Source: Singulisphaera acidiphila DSM 18658
GTDB taxonomy: Bacteria; Planctomycetota; Planctomycetia; Isosphaerales; Isosphaeraceae
Length of the DNA stretch: 64,000 bases
Direction of reading: 5' to 3'
Assembly: GCF_000242455.2 (NCBI RefSeq)
Contig: NC_019892.1
Location: forward strand, 7,140,744 to 7,204,743
Each line of letters begins with the position of its first letter. The first letter of the stretch is position 1. The position numbers were made by a program, and so were the translations under genes. The notes beneath the pieces are model-generated. The model made no database searches, was not told the origin of the DNA, and saw nothing but the letters and a program-made list of their open reading frames with translations. Below are positions 17,629-26,899 of the stretch, piece after piece.

Positions 17629-19095
17629 CTAGCGCGAGGTCGGAGTGCCCCTCGACGATTCGGCCAACCGGCGGGGTCGCGAGGGCGCTCCGACCTCGCG
17701 GACCAGCCAATCCTGGCGGACTCTCGGATTCACGAGTGAGCCGGTGCCGACGACCCAGACGCCGAGCCCGCCATTGAGGAAGGGAGTCGGTTGCGCTCCG
17801 AAGTGCACCGTGTCGAGGACCAGGTCGGGGTCCACGTGCAAGGTGAGAAAGTCCCCCTCGTCGTGTCCGAAGTAACGAAGGCCGTCAGGGGCCTGGTCGT
17901 AGACGAGGCCTGCGGCGGGGTCGGCCGGGATCCAGCCAACCCCATCCGCGTAGAACTCCGCTTTCACGTGCCACTGGTAATAGTCGACCCCACCGAGCTG
18001 CGCGCCTGGCTCGGCGGACTTGGCCCAGCGGCCGACCAAGATCCGGGCTGGAATCCCCTGAGTTCGGAGGGCCGCGACCAGGAGGATCGACAGCCCGCCG
18101 CAATCGGACCGTCGGAGCGTACAGACTCGCGAGAGACGCCGATCCATTCGCTCTTGGAATTCGTAGGTGAAACTTCGTTTGAGGACGAGAAAGACGCGTC
18201 GGGCGTAGTCAATCTCTGACTCTCGAGGGTTCATCGCCAAAGATTCTGCGCTCAACCAGCGACGGAACTCGGGCGCATCCAACTCATAGGTCCCACCGCG
18301 CGCCAGTGCCCGTTGTCTTTCCACGTTGCCCAGCGGAATCGGATCGGTCTCCGTCCCCTCGTCACCGGCTTGGCGTCGCTCGAGGTGACGCGACAAGAGC
18401 GTGGCCTGATACTGGACGCGTGCCGCGATCTTGTTGGACGTCCCGTGCGAGTCTGCTGCGACCCGGCTGACGAGCAAGGGGCGAGATCCAGGGCTCAAGT
18501 CCCAGGTGGGTTGGCCACCCGGATCCAACGAAGAGCGCGCGTTCATCTGACCGGGCAATTCCGGGGCCTGAGCCGCGACCACAACCCACTCCCTTGCCGT
18601 CACGCCGGGCACCATCATTTCATACGTCAGGACCGCATCAATCGACCTGACCGTCTCGGTCGACAAGCGATACGCGCGGTTGGCGTCTGCCCGTGTAAGT
18701 TCGCCTCGGATCTCAGGGGATTGTGGCTTTGTGAGCGATTGCGTGGTGGGCTGGCGAGGAGGTGGCGTTCCCGTGAGCGCCGGAGACATGACGACCTGAA
18801 GCTTTTTGATGGTCGTGGTCTCGGCATCAAGCGCAGCGATGATGACCTGACCGGCACTCAGGCCCGCCCAATCGCCAACTCCAGGAAGCCCCGCGATGAC
18901 GGTCTCTCGACCGATACGCAAGGTACGGTCCTTTTCCGAACCCAAGGTGCGGATGTTGACAGTATGAGCTGTCCTATCGATCGAACGAATTTTTCCGCTC
19001 AGCGTCTCGCCCGTTGCGAAGCCTGAGAGGACGACCAGGGCTCCGATGAGGAGTGGCCCCAGGCGAGTCGCCGGCAAGTTTGTGGCCCCAGCCAT
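17629..19095 (-). CDS. Transglutaminase-like exported protein
   Basis: 488 residues from ATG 19095. A signal peptide (LGPLLIGALVVLSGFATG) is followed by a small beta-domain (about 30-105) with repeated KIRSIDRTAHTVNIRTLG-type strands, a proline-rich linker, and a transglutaminase core at about 260-400. The catalytic triad is visible: Cys332 in RSDCGG, His376 in YQWHVKAEFY, and Asp392 in GWIPADP. Such proteins act as cysteine proteases, protein cross-linkers or peptide cleavers in the envelope. The C-terminus carries a typical PFLNGGLGVWVVG strand. Separated from the sulfatases upstream by a terminator-like hairpin, so it is probably transcribed alone. Confidence 0.82.
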   Translation of the reverse strand: MAGATNLPATRLGPLLIGALVVLSGFATGETLSGKIRSIDRTAHTVNIRTLGSEKDRTLRIGRETVIAGLPGVGDWAGLSAGQVIIAALDAETTTIKKLQVVMSPALTGTPPPRQPTTQSLTKPQSPEIRGELTRADANRAYRLSTETVRSIDAVLTYEMMVPGVTAREWVVVAAQAPELPGQMNARSSLDPGGQPTWDLSPGSRPLLVSRVAADSHGTSNKIAARVQYQATLLSRHLERRQAGDEGTETDPIPLGNVERQRALARGGTYELDAPEFRRWLSAESLAMNPRESEIDYARRVFLVLKRSFTYEFQERMDRRLSRVCTLRRSDCGGLSILLVAALRTQGIPARILVGRWAKSAEPGAQLGGVDYYQWHVKAEFYADGVGWIPADPAAGLVYDQAPDGLRYFGHDEGDFLTLHVDPDLVLDTVHFGAQPTPFLNGGLGVWVVGTGSLVNPRVRQDWLVREVGAPSRPRRLAESSRGTPTSR

Positions 19096-19272
19096 ACCGA
19101 CAGGTTCCCGGAGCCTCGTTTGGAGTCAAAACCAAGGGCGAGGACGATCGCGCCGAGGTTCTTGACGAGGCTTCCGTGCGAGATTATCGGACCCGGGTAA
19201 GGCGGTAAGACATGACCTTTCCTGCACGTTTGCGACGATTCGCGGGTCACGGCGATGAATCCGCCACCTTCG

Positions 19273-19304
19273 GTAAAACCCCCGTGGTTTGACACGCCAG
19301 GGGG
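19273..19304 (-). terminator. Terminator after sulfatase genes
   Basis: On the minus strand a stem CCCCCTGG / CCA-bulge-GGGGG (19279-19304) is followed by GGTTTTACC. It lies just downstream of the sulfatase gene that ends at 19341 and upstream of the transglutaminase-like gene. Confidence 0.5.
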
Positions 19305-19340
19305 ATTCTCAAAGAGTTTCCTGTAGCCTGGCGTCGGTAC

Positions 19341-21113
19341 TCAGCGCGGACTGTCCGGTTCGACGAGCGTGAGGACCACCGATCGCACATCGATGACCCG
19401 CTGGCCGGGAACGGAGAGCGCACGGAGGGTGAGCAGTCCGCGTCCTGGCTTGAGCGTGGCGTTTCCGAGGCTCAGTGGTTTGAAGTCTTTCACATAGGAT
19501 TCGCCACTACGCAGTACGCGATCGTGCTCCTTTCCCCGGAGTGGCGGATCGTGCGCGTCGATGACCTTGCCTCGAAATCGATGCTCGTTGAGGCTCAACT
19601 CGATTTCTGATCCGACGTCCGTGGCCGCGCAGGTGTACTGAATCACCGCTTCATATCGCCCTCCGGTGCTCACCTCAATGTCCCAGGTGATCCGATCGTC
19701 GGCGCTGGTCCAGTTCGTGAAGTACGAGCAGTTAGGCGCATTGGCGCTTCGCCGCACATTGCCGTGAGGTAGGCCATCACGGGCGGGGAGGACCGTGATG
19801 GGAAAGGCGCGATAGCCGACGGGGAATGGTCGGTCATCTTGCTTGAGGTCGGCGAGGACATCTGCTTTCCAGCGGGCAACGGCCTGAGTCAGACGCGAGG
19901 CAACCTCGGGGCGATCACGTGCCACGTCGTGCTGTTGCCCCGGGTCACGCACCATGTCGTAGAGTCGGTGGGTGGCGTCGAGACGAAAGTCTTGGGTTCG
20001 GACGCTCACCTTGCCGTTCCAGTGCGAGAAGATCATTCGATCCGCCTGATTCTCGAAGGCGGTGCCGAGGAGGAGGGGCGCGACGCTGACGCCGTCCAAG
20101 GGTTTGTCCGATTTGACCGGGATGCCAGCCAGGTCGGTGAGCGTCGGCAGCAAGTCGATGGCTGCGGAGATCTTCGCCACCCGGGTCTCGGGTCGGATCT
20201 GTTTCGGCCATCGGATCAAGAGGGGCGAGCGAACTCCCCCTTCATCCGTCGATCCTTTTCGCCCACGCATCCCACCGTTCCAGCGCCAACTGTTCGGCCC
20301 ATTGTCGGAGAAGTAGAGAACGATCGTTTTCTGATCCAGGCTCAAATCCTCGAGCGTCTTGAGCACGCGCCCGACGTTCTCGTCAATGTTTTCACACATC
20401 GCGAGTGCTGCACGGGTCATCATCAAGTCTTCGCGCTCGGCATCATGGGCTCGCAGCTTCAGGGCGGCATTTTTGAACTTGTCATAAAACCGGTCGGGAA
20501 CCTGCATGGGCGAGTGCGGAGTATTGAACGGCAAATAGCAAAAGAAGGGGCGATCCTTGCTGGCCTTGATGAACGAGATCGCATGGTCGGTCAAGTCGTC
20601 GGTGATGAAACCGTTGCCTTGGACTGGCCGGCCGTTGTGCTCGAGTGGCGGGTCGAAGTATTCGCCCCAGTGCCCGGAGGTGAAGCCGTAGTACTCGTCG
20701 AATCCACGCGCATTGGGATGATAAGGGAATTGAGTGCCGTTGTGCCACTTGCCGAACGCTCCCGTGGCATAGCCTGCACTTTTGAACGTCTCCGCGATTG
20801 TCTTCTCATTCAGGTCAAGTCGTTCCCCACCGCTTGTCACCCCGCGCACGCCGCCTCGAGGGTGGTATCGTCCTGTCAGGAATTCGGCTCGGGTTGGTGC
20901 GCAGACCGGGCAAACGTAGAATCGCTCGAAAAGTGCGCCGTCGCGTGCCAGCGAATCGATGTTCGGGGTCTTGAGGTTGGTGTTGCCGTGGACGCTCAGG
21001 TCACCCCACCCTTGGTCGTCAGCGAGGATGACGACCACGTTGGGGGGCTCGACGGCGGGTGCGGAATTTTGAAGGAGCAAGGCCACGACGAAAAGCAAGA
21101 GGCAATGTCTCAT
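19341..21113 (-). CDS. Sulfatase (type I, formylglycine-dependent)
   Basis: 590 residues from ATG 21113, with AGAAGGA upstream; the frame is open to 21404 but that part is an arginine/serine-rich shadow of the next gene's 3' end. A signal peptide (HCLLLFVVALLLQNSAPA) is followed by metal-binding ADDQGWGD (31-38), the formylglycine motif CAPTR (Cys71) and GKWHNG. A C-terminal beta domain of about 120 residues follows, ending with galactose-binding-like strands (GLLTLRALSVPGQRVIDV). It hydrolyses sulfate esters, probably from a marine or soil sulfated polysaccharide. It follows the second sulfatase by 52 bp and is probably co-transcribed. Confidence 0.92.
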   Translation of the reverse strand: MRHCLLLFVVALLLQNSAPAVEPPNVVVILADDQGWGDLSVHGNTNLKTPNIDSLARDGALFERFYVCPVCAPTRAEFLTGRYHPRGGVRGVTSGGERLDLNEKTIAETFKSAGYATGAFGKWHNGTQFPYHPNARGFDEYYGFTSGHWGEYFDPPLEHNGRPVQGNGFITDDLTDHAISFIKASKDRPFFCYLPFNTPHSPMQVPDRFYDKFKNAALKLRAHDAEREDLMMTRAALAMCENIDENVGRVLKTLEDLSLDQKTIVLYFSDNGPNSWRWNGGMRGRKGSTDEGGVRSPLLIRWPKQIRPETRVAKISAAIDLLPTLTDLAGIPVKSDKPLDGVSVAPLLLGTAFENQADRMIFSHWNGKVSVRTQDFRLDATHRLYDMVRDPGQQHDVARDRPEVASRLTQAVARWKADVLADLKQDDRPFPVGYRAFPITVLPARDGLPHGNVRRSANAPNCSYFTNWTSADDRITWDIEVSTGGRYEAVIQYTCAATDVGSEIELSLNEHRFRGKVIDAHDPPLRGKEHDRVLRSGESYVKDFKPLSLGNATLKPGRGLLTLRALSVPGQRVIDVRSVVLTLVEPDSPR

Positions 21114-21165
21114 GGAGATATCCTTCTCGGTGGCGCACTCGCCGTTCGATAGTTGACCATGGGAT

Positions 21166-22590
21166 TTAGTCCGACTCGCCCCAGATTTTGGGGGCGTGGA
21201 AGCCCTTGGCCATGGGAGCGACCTTGGGGGCCACCGCCTCGGCGGCGAACTTCTCATACCGTGCTTTGAGTTCTTTGACCTTTTCCGGGTGCGCGGTCGC
21301 CAGGTTTTTCTTTTCGAACGGGTCTTGCGAGATGTGGAAAAGCTCGACGGAATCGCGCGGGGCTCTGGCTTTCTTCGCGACCTTCGTTTCACCTTCCGGA
21401 TCAATCCGGGACGCGTTCAGTATAAGTTTCCAGTCACCAACGCGAATCGCACCGGAATCAGGGGTCGTGTTCAGAAGAATGGCATCGTGAGGCGAAGGCC
21501 CATGGTGCGCGATGGCGGTCCAGGCGTCCCGGCCATCGGTCGGCAAAGACTGCTCGAGCGGAGCGCCCGCGAGGGTCAAGAGCGTCGGGAAGAGGTCGAC
21601 GATATGAAGCGGCGCATTGACGACGGTTCCGGGTCGGAGGTGCCCCTCCCAGGAGATGAACGCCGGGACGCGGACTCCCCCCTCGTAGAGCGTGCCTTTC
21701 TGGCCACGGAGCGGACCGTTGCTCGTCACTTGCCCTGGGGCCGGCCCACCGTTGTCGCTTGAGAAGAGGAAAATCGTATTGGACCGCATCCCCTTGCCGT
21801 CGATGGCCGAGGCAATCTGTCCCACAGCCTCGTCCATTGCCGCGAGCATCCCCGCATAAGTCCGTCGCGGTTCCTTCAGCTTGGAGTAAGGCTCCTTATA
21901 CTTCTCGGGAACCTGGTGAGGCGCATGGACCGCGTTGAACGGGACGTAAAGGAAAAGCGGCTTCGATGTGTCGTGATGACCGATGATCCGCGTGGCCTCG
22001 CGGCCGATCAGGTGAGTGCTGTACCCTTCGTCACGATTGACCCGGTCGTCACGATGCCAGTCGAAGCCACCATCGCGGATGTGCGTGAAGTAGTCGAGTG
22101 CTCCGTTATAGTGCCCGTACTGGTGGTCGAACCCACGGTGAGTAGGAAGGTATTCCGGTTGGAAGTGGCCGAGGTGCCACTTGCCACAGATGGCTGTCTC
22201 GTAGCCGACCTCCTTCAAGGCCTGGGGAAGCGTCCGCTCGTTCAAAGGGAGCCCGTATTGCGCCCAGGGGCGCACGACGCCTACTTGAAGTCCGTGACGC
22301 ATCGGATACCGACCCGTCATCAAGGCGGCCCGAGTCGGTGAACAGACCGGTTGAACATAGAATTGCTCCAGCCTGGTGCCGGAGGCGGCGAGCTTGTCGA
22401 GGTGGGGTGTTTTGATCTCGCTGTCGTGCCAGCCGACGTCGCCCCATCCCATGTCGTCCGCGAGGATCAAGACCACGTTCGGCTTCGCCGACTTCAATGG
22501 CTGGTCCGCAGCCCATACCATCGACGGAATGACCAGTGCCAGCACGTAGGACGTACTCAGGCAACCGAATAGCGACCTCATCGAACGCAT
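21166..22590 (-). CDS. Arylsulfatase (type I)
   Basis: 474 residues from ATG 22590, preceded by GGAGAAGGG. A signal peptide (about 1-27) is followed by ADDMGWGD (44-51), the sulfatase signature CSPTRAALMTGRY with formylglycine precursor Cys83, and the second signature ICGKWHLGHF. Length and order fit arylsulfatase A/B-type enzymes. It probably removes sulfate from a polysaccharide or glycosaminoglycan in the periplasm. An anaerobic or FGE-type maturase for the cysteine is not in the window. Confidence 0.93.
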   Translation of the reverse strand: MRSMRSLFGCLSTSYVLALVIPSMVWAADQPLKSAKPNVVLILADDMGWGDVGWHDSEIKTPHLDKLAASGTRLEQFYVQPVCSPTRAALMTGRYPMRHGLQVGVVRPWAQYGLPLNERTLPQALKEVGYETAICGKWHLGHFQPEYLPTHRGFDHQYGHYNGALDYFTHIRDGGFDWHRDDRVNRDEGYSTHLIGREATRIIGHHDTSKPLFLYVPFNAVHAPHQVPEKYKEPYSKLKEPRRTYAGMLAAMDEAVGQIASAIDGKGMRSNTIFLFSSDNGGPAPGQVTSNGPLRGQKGTLYEGGVRVPAFISWEGHLRPGTVVNAPLHIVDLFPTLLTLAGAPLEQSLPTDGRDAWTAIAHHGPSPHDAILLNTTPDSGAIRVGDWKLILNASRIDPEGETKVAKKARAPRDSVELFHISQDPFEKKNLATAHPEKVKELKARYEKFAAEAVAPKVAPMAKGFHAPKIWGESD

Positions 22591-22833
22591 GAGCCCTTCT
22601 CCGAGTCATCGACTTCGCCGGAAACGAGCGGCGGCGAGTCCGTGGTCCAAATGAGGCTTGGGTCGCGTCGATCGTTGAACGCGACCCCGAGAAAAATCAG
22701 CACACAGATCAATGGCCAGACCCCAAAAAGGGACTGACCAGGGATCAAGTCGTCAGGTTAAACCCTGGATCGACGACTCGGGTATCGTTCTTGGAGCCGC
22801 ATTTTTTCCCCTTGCCATCCGACTTGATTGGGC

Positions 22834-23829
22834 TCATGGTTTCGGCGTAACCAAGCCCACGATTTCAGCCTCGATGTCGGCGGCTTGGCGTTCGGCCTGC
22901 TCAAGAGAAACGCCTTGCTTCATGCCGGGGCGAGTGTGGCCCGTCGCGGTGAGCCAGGCGTCTTTGAGCAGGCGCTGGCGTTTTTGGACGAGTTTCAAGA
23001 GTGCGGTGCCCTGGGGCATTGCGGCCAAGGCTTCTTCGCCGCTTGGCGCAGCCAGGTCGGCGGCAGGGACCTTCCAGTGTGCCAGGAGTTCGCGGGCCAT
23101 GATCCAGTGCCCGGTCGAATTCATGTGGACCCCATCGCCCGCGAGGAGAAACTTGGGATCGGTGCTCCGTTGCTTGGCAAGGTATTGGTTCAACGGCCCG
23201 TGGATATCCAACACGTCCCACCCTTGGGCTTTTTGGCCCATCAGCCATTCGGAATAGCGGTCAAGAACCTCGTTGTAGCCTTGGTAAGGTTGACGGTATT
23301 CCTCGAGACCGGCCGGGAGAGTGTGTGCCATGATCGGTAGCGGGTCGAAGACAGGCGGCGTGAGGTGGAGGACCTTGGCGCCCTTGGCTTGGGCACGGGC
23401 TCGCACAAAGTGAATGCCGTCCTGGAATTTCTTGAATCGCGCATCGTCGAGCGGGGAATAGATTCCATCATTCATGCCGTAGCAGATGACGATCCACTCG
23501 GGCTTCGACTGTTCCAGGATCCGTTCGAGCCGTTCGTGGAGGTCGGGGCGTGAAAATTGGCCCCCGGCGTGTCCGGGTTCCGTGAGCCCGGAGACCGTCT
23601 CGCTCGGCAGCCCAAGGTTGAGGAATTCGCAATGGAGAGACGGATTCCGCGCCCGTAGGGCTGTCTCCACGTACTCGATGTACTGCCCCGAATACGTGAT
23701 GCTATCCCCCAAGAAAAGCACTCGGCGCACCCCTTCGAACGGCGACTCCTCACCTCGAGCACCTGGGATGAATGCCAGTAAGCCCGCGCCGAAAACCAAT
23801 GCTGCGACCCATCCTCTTTGGCTCTTCAT
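22834..23829 (-). CDS. SGNH/GDSL-family hydrolase, exported
   Basis: 331 residues from ATG 23829, preceded by GGAGGG; the frame is open to 23997 but overlaps the upstream gene's end. A signal peptide (WVAALVFGAGLLAFIPGARG) is followed by block I LFLGDSITYSG with nucleophile Ser43, the block III-like YGMNDGIYS and the C-terminal GDGVHMNSTGH that supplies Asp and His. It is a likely deacetylase or carbohydrate esterase. It follows the gamma-carbonic anhydrase-like gene by 44 bp. Confidence 0.85.
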   Translation of the reverse strand: MKSQRGWVAALVFGAGLLAFIPGARGEESPFEGVRRVLFLGDSITYSGQYIEYVETALRARNPSLHCEFLNLGLPSETVSGLTEPGHAGGQFSRPDLHERLERILEQSKPEWIVICYGMNDGIYSPLDDARFKKFQDGIHFVRARAQAKGAKVLHLTPPVFDPLPIMAHTLPAGLEEYRQPYQGYNEVLDRYSEWLMGQKAQGWDVLDIHGPLNQYLAKQRSTDPKFLLAGDGVHMNSTGHWIMARELLAHWKVPAADLAAPSGEEALAAMPQGTALLKLVQKRQRLLKDAWLTATGHTRPGMKQGVSLEQAERQAADIEAEIVGLVTPKP

Positions 23830-23873
23830 GGGCTCCCTCCGATGATCGCCGATCGTCATGCTGTGACTTGGGG

Positions 23874-24428
23874 TCATGAATCCATTTCCTCCGTCTGCTC
23901 GAGAAGGCTGTCGGCGGCATCGTTTCCATCCGTTGGGGGATGGATCAGGAACTGACCGCGTCGATGTCGATCGGCCATGGCGACGTAATGACGCCAACTC
24001 CGGTCGATTCGATCGTGCATGATTTCGTCAACCTCGCGGACGACGCGTCCCGGAATGCCCAGAACCAATGATCCCGGCGGGACGACCGTACCCTCAACCA
24101 GGACGGCCCCCGCTCCAATGACCGAGCCTCGCCCTACCCGAACGCCGTTGAGGAGGATCGAACCCATGCCAATCAAACAGGCATCTTCGACGGTACATCC
24201 GTGAAGAATGACTCGATGTCCCACCGTGACTCGATTGCCGATGAGGCAAGGGAACCCTGGGTCGGCGTGGACCATGGAGAGGTCCTGGATATTGGTCTCG
24301 TTGCCGACCACGATTCGCTCGGTATCGCCTCGGAGTACGGCGTGATACCAGAGGTTTGCCAATTTCCCGAGGTGGACGTCACCGAGGACGATGGCCGTTC
24401 GCGCGATGAATGCCGTGGACTCGATCAT
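23874..24428 (-). CDS. Gamma-class carbonic anhydrase family protein
   Basis: 184 residues built of left-handed beta-helix hexapeptide repeats. The three zinc histidines are in place: His54 (MVHADPG), His71 and His76 (VTVGHRVILHG), together with the RGD segment (33-35). This matches the YrdA/CamH-like group of gamma-carbonic anhydrases, many of which are active on CO2/bicarbonate though some are only acyltransferase-like. The C-terminal 50 residues form the usual helix (EVDEIMHDRIDRSWRHYVAM). Cytoplasmic, as no signal is seen. Divergent from the small gene at 24715. Confidence 0.85.
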   Translation of the reverse strand: MIESTAFIARTAIVLGDVHLGKLANLWYHAVLRGDTERIVVGNETNIQDLSMVHADPGFPCLIGNRVTVGHRVILHGCTVEDACLIGMGSILLNGVRVGRGSVIGAGAVLVEGTVVPPGSLVLGIPGRVVREVDEIMHDRIDRSWRHYVAMADRHRRGQFLIHPPTDGNDAADSLLEQTEEMDS

Positions 24429-24714
24429 GCGTAAAGAATCCCAGCCAAGATCGGAACGGGGTCACCCTGGAAATCTCTCTCGACCATCGTCAGGTGGCCG
24501 GGAAAGAGGGATCCGTCGACGATCGAGATTATGCCAGACGCGAATCTCGGTCGACACACCCCACTTCCGGGTGGTCATGGGAGGAGAGGGCGGCGACAAT
24601 GAGTCAAGAGGAGCCTTTGCGGCTTGTCTCGCTCCCTTCCACCGTTCCACCGAACGGGACAGGAACCGGCGACTTTTCGAAGCGGGGATTTTTGCCGGAA
24701 GGGGTGGAATCGCA

Positions 24715-25008
24715 ATGCACGACTTTACGGGGCCGATCGAACGCCCTGTTCCTCGAGTTCGGGAGTCGCCCGAGTTTCGCCGGACCCACTATCGGGTCTA
24801 TGACGAGGACGGGTATGCGACCTCCTTCTCCATCGAGGCCCCACTCAAGGCGACCCTGGAGCATGTGATCGCCTATCTCTGCGAACGATTCCAGGGGACG
24901 GGGGGGACCGGATTCGAGTCGAAGGATCTGGTCGTGCTCCTCGGTCCTCGGATCGTGGCCGTCGTCCGTGGGGATGCCAACGGGCAACCGCAGGTGACAA
25001 CCTTTTAG
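24715..25008 (+). CDS. Small protein of unknown function
   Basis: 97 residues from ATG 24715, with GGAAGGGGTGGA just upstream. The open frame reaches back to 24391 but overlaps the divergent carbonic anhydrase gene, so the short start is preferred. The sequence is proline/arginine rich at first, then an alpha/beta mix (HVIAYLCERFQG, LVVLLGPRIVAVV). No signal peptide or membrane helix. I do not recognise a family. Converges on the glucose-dehydrogenase-like gene 36 bp away. Confidence 0.5.
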   Translation: MHDFTGPIERPVPRVRESPEFRRTHYRVYDEDGYATSFSIEAPLKATLEHVIAYLCERFQGTGGTGFESKDLVVLLGPRIVAVVRGDANGQPQVTTF

Positions 25009-25044
25009 GTCGACGGGCCAACGATCCCTTGAAGACGCGGGCGG

Positions 25045-26166
25045 TTACTTGGCGACGTCGACGTAGACCTTGAGCGCTTGATTATCTTCGAGAATCTGCA
25101 TCATTTCCTTGTAGTTCTCGAGGCCCGCGACGGGGTGTGTGAGGATCCGTTCGGTGACGCCCGGATAAGTGTGCTCGCCGTGCGAGAGCGCCTGGATCCC
25201 CAACTCAAAGTGGCGGCGGTTGCCGTTGACGCTCGAGACGAGCAGCTTGTTGCCGAGGACCCATTCGAGGTTGATCTTGGCGGCATCGATGGAGACCTCG
25301 TGTGACCCTCCCGTGATGCTCGTCCAGATCAGAGCGCCATTGTGCGCGAGAACTTCCATCGCGCGAAAGCAAGCCTCTGCGTTGCCGGTCGCCTCGAAGA
25401 TGAGGTCGGGTTTGCCGACTTGCTCCGTGAGTTTCTTCATCGACGTCTGTTTTGTGCTCACATAAGTGGCCCCGTAGGCCTCGGCGAGCTCGGACTTGAG
25501 GTGGGGACCTGGCTTGGTCGCGAGTGTGAACACTTGGAGACCACGAAGTCTGAGCATCATCGTGGCGAGCAAGCCAATCTGCCCCGCGCCGAGGACGAAC
25601 GCACGCAGCGGGTTCCAGACCTGCAACCGCTGCTGGGCGAGGTATGCCTGTTCGATCGCCTTGGCACAGACACTGGCCGGTTCGGAGAGCACGCCGAGAT
25701 GCTTGAGGTTCTGGGGCACCTTGACCATGAATTCCGCGTCGTCGACGAAGTACTCAGTCAAGTAGCCGTGGCAAAGGTTGATGCCTCGTTCGTAGTAAAC
25801 TTCCTCGCTCGTGATGTCGTTTCGGCCGATCTTGTCGAACAAGGAACCGCCGGGGCGCCGCACCGTGCAGGTCACGTAGTCGCCTGGCTTGACCTCGATC
25901 ACCTTGTCGCCAACCTCGACGACCTGGCCAAAGCTCTCGTGGCCAATGACGAGATGCTCCCCGCCCGGAGGGGCGTTGCCGTAGAGCGCTTCGTTGATCT
26001 CGCGGTCGGTGGCGTCGACGCCGATCTGAAGGACCTTGACCAGCACGCCGCGCCCTTCAGGAATCCGACAGACGTGCGGGTGCGGCTGGTCGGTGACCTT
26101 CGGCACGGGGATCTCTTGGAGATGGACGCTGTTCGGTTTTCCTGGCAGAACGGCAACGGCTTTCAT
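25045..26166 (-). CDS. Glucose 1-dehydrogenase-like zinc alcohol dehydrogenase (MDR family)
   Basis: 373 residues. The GroES-like N-domain has Asp51 (GVDATDREIN), His76-Glu77 (VIGHESFG) and Glu162 (LSEPASVCAKAI) in the positions used for catalytic zinc in haloarchaeal and Sulfolobus glucose dehydrogenases, with Asp in place of the usual Cys. The Rossmann motif GAGQIG is at 193-198. The four-cysteine structural zinc lobe is absent. It probably oxidises glucose or a related aldose with NAD(P)+, feeding the Entner-Doudoroff route. Substrate and cofactor preference cannot be read directly. ATG 26166 is the only sensible start. Confidence 0.82.
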   Translation of the reverse strand: MKAVAVLPGKPNSVHLQEIPVPKVTDQPHPHVCRIPEGRGVLVKVLQIGVDATDREINEALYGNAPPGGEHLVIGHESFGQVVEVGDKVIEVKPGDYVTCTVRRPGGSLFDKIGRNDITSEEVYYERGINLCHGYLTEYFVDDAEFMVKVPQNLKHLGVLSEPASVCAKAIEQAYLAQQRLQVWNPLRAFVLGAGQIGLLATMMLRLRGLQVFTLATKPGPHLKSELAEAYGATYVSTKQTSMKKLTEQVGKPDLIFEATGNAEACFRAMEVLAHNGALIWTSITGGSHEVSIDAAKINLEWVLGNKLLVSSVNGNRRHFELGIQALSHGEHTYPGVTERILTHPVAGLENYKEMMQILEDNQALKVYVDVAK

Positions 26167-26461
26167 CGGGAAATCGACTCGTTATCGAGGAATAAAGACG
26201 TATGTGTCGTCACGCGACGACGAAGGACGCAGGGCACGACGACCCCGGTCCGGTGGATGTTCGTTTGCCATAACCTGGCCACACAAATCGAGATCCAGCA
26301 TCCGGGCCAGACGTTAACCTGGCGTGCCGAGCCTCTCGATTCTCGCGCAGAGTCCTATACTGCAATAATCTCCACGAATTGAGAAGCGTCCACGAGGGAA
26401 TCGTCACAGACGGGGGAATGAGAACGGGGCGGTCAGGTCTGCCCTGGTCCTGTCTTCAACC

Positions 26462-26821
26462 TCAGTCGAACCATTCGTCCTCGGGATCAAATTTCGGGAA
26501 GACGACGATCAAGACCTTCATCTTGCCCACGGCGCGATGGCGGACTCCCGGCGGGATAACGACGCAGACGCCCGGCCTGAGGGAGACCTCCTCATCGTCG
26601 AGTTGGATCGTGGCGTGCGGGGCACATTCGAGGATGTAGTAGGTCTCCGTGAGCCGCCGGTGGTAGTGGCGCTGGGCGGTGGCGGAGATCTCGGTGACGT
26701 GAATCGTTCCCGGAAACTCGTCAACGTCGGAAAACGCTCTCCGCGCGAGGCCGCACGGACAAGGGACGCCTGGGATCGTGGCAAAGTCGACGACCTGACA
26801 ACGGCCTGGGCTGGCGGGCAT
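26462..26821 (-). CDS. Cupin-domain protein
   Basis: 119 residues, a single small beta-barrel. The first cupin motif keeps His52, His54 and Glu59 (RHYHRRLTETYYILE) and the second keeps His95 (PPGVRHRA), so it can bind one metal. No signal peptide. Such stand-alone cupins serve as sugar or auxin-like ligand binders, isomerases or oxygenases; nothing here decides which. The OGFr-domain gene ends 78 bp upstream on the same strand and may share its transcript. Confidence 0.8.
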   Translation of the reverse strand: MPASPGRCQVVDFATIPGVPCPCGLARRAFSDVDEFPGTIHVTEISATAQRHYHRRLTETYYILECAPHATIQLDDEEVSLRPGVCVVIPPGVRHRAVGKMKVLIVVFPKFDPEDEWFD

Positions 26822-26899
26822 CCGCGAATTCTCCTTGATGACGCGAGATTCTTGAGCGAGTCGACCGGAAACGAGCGGCGCGCATGGTATTTCTGAACG

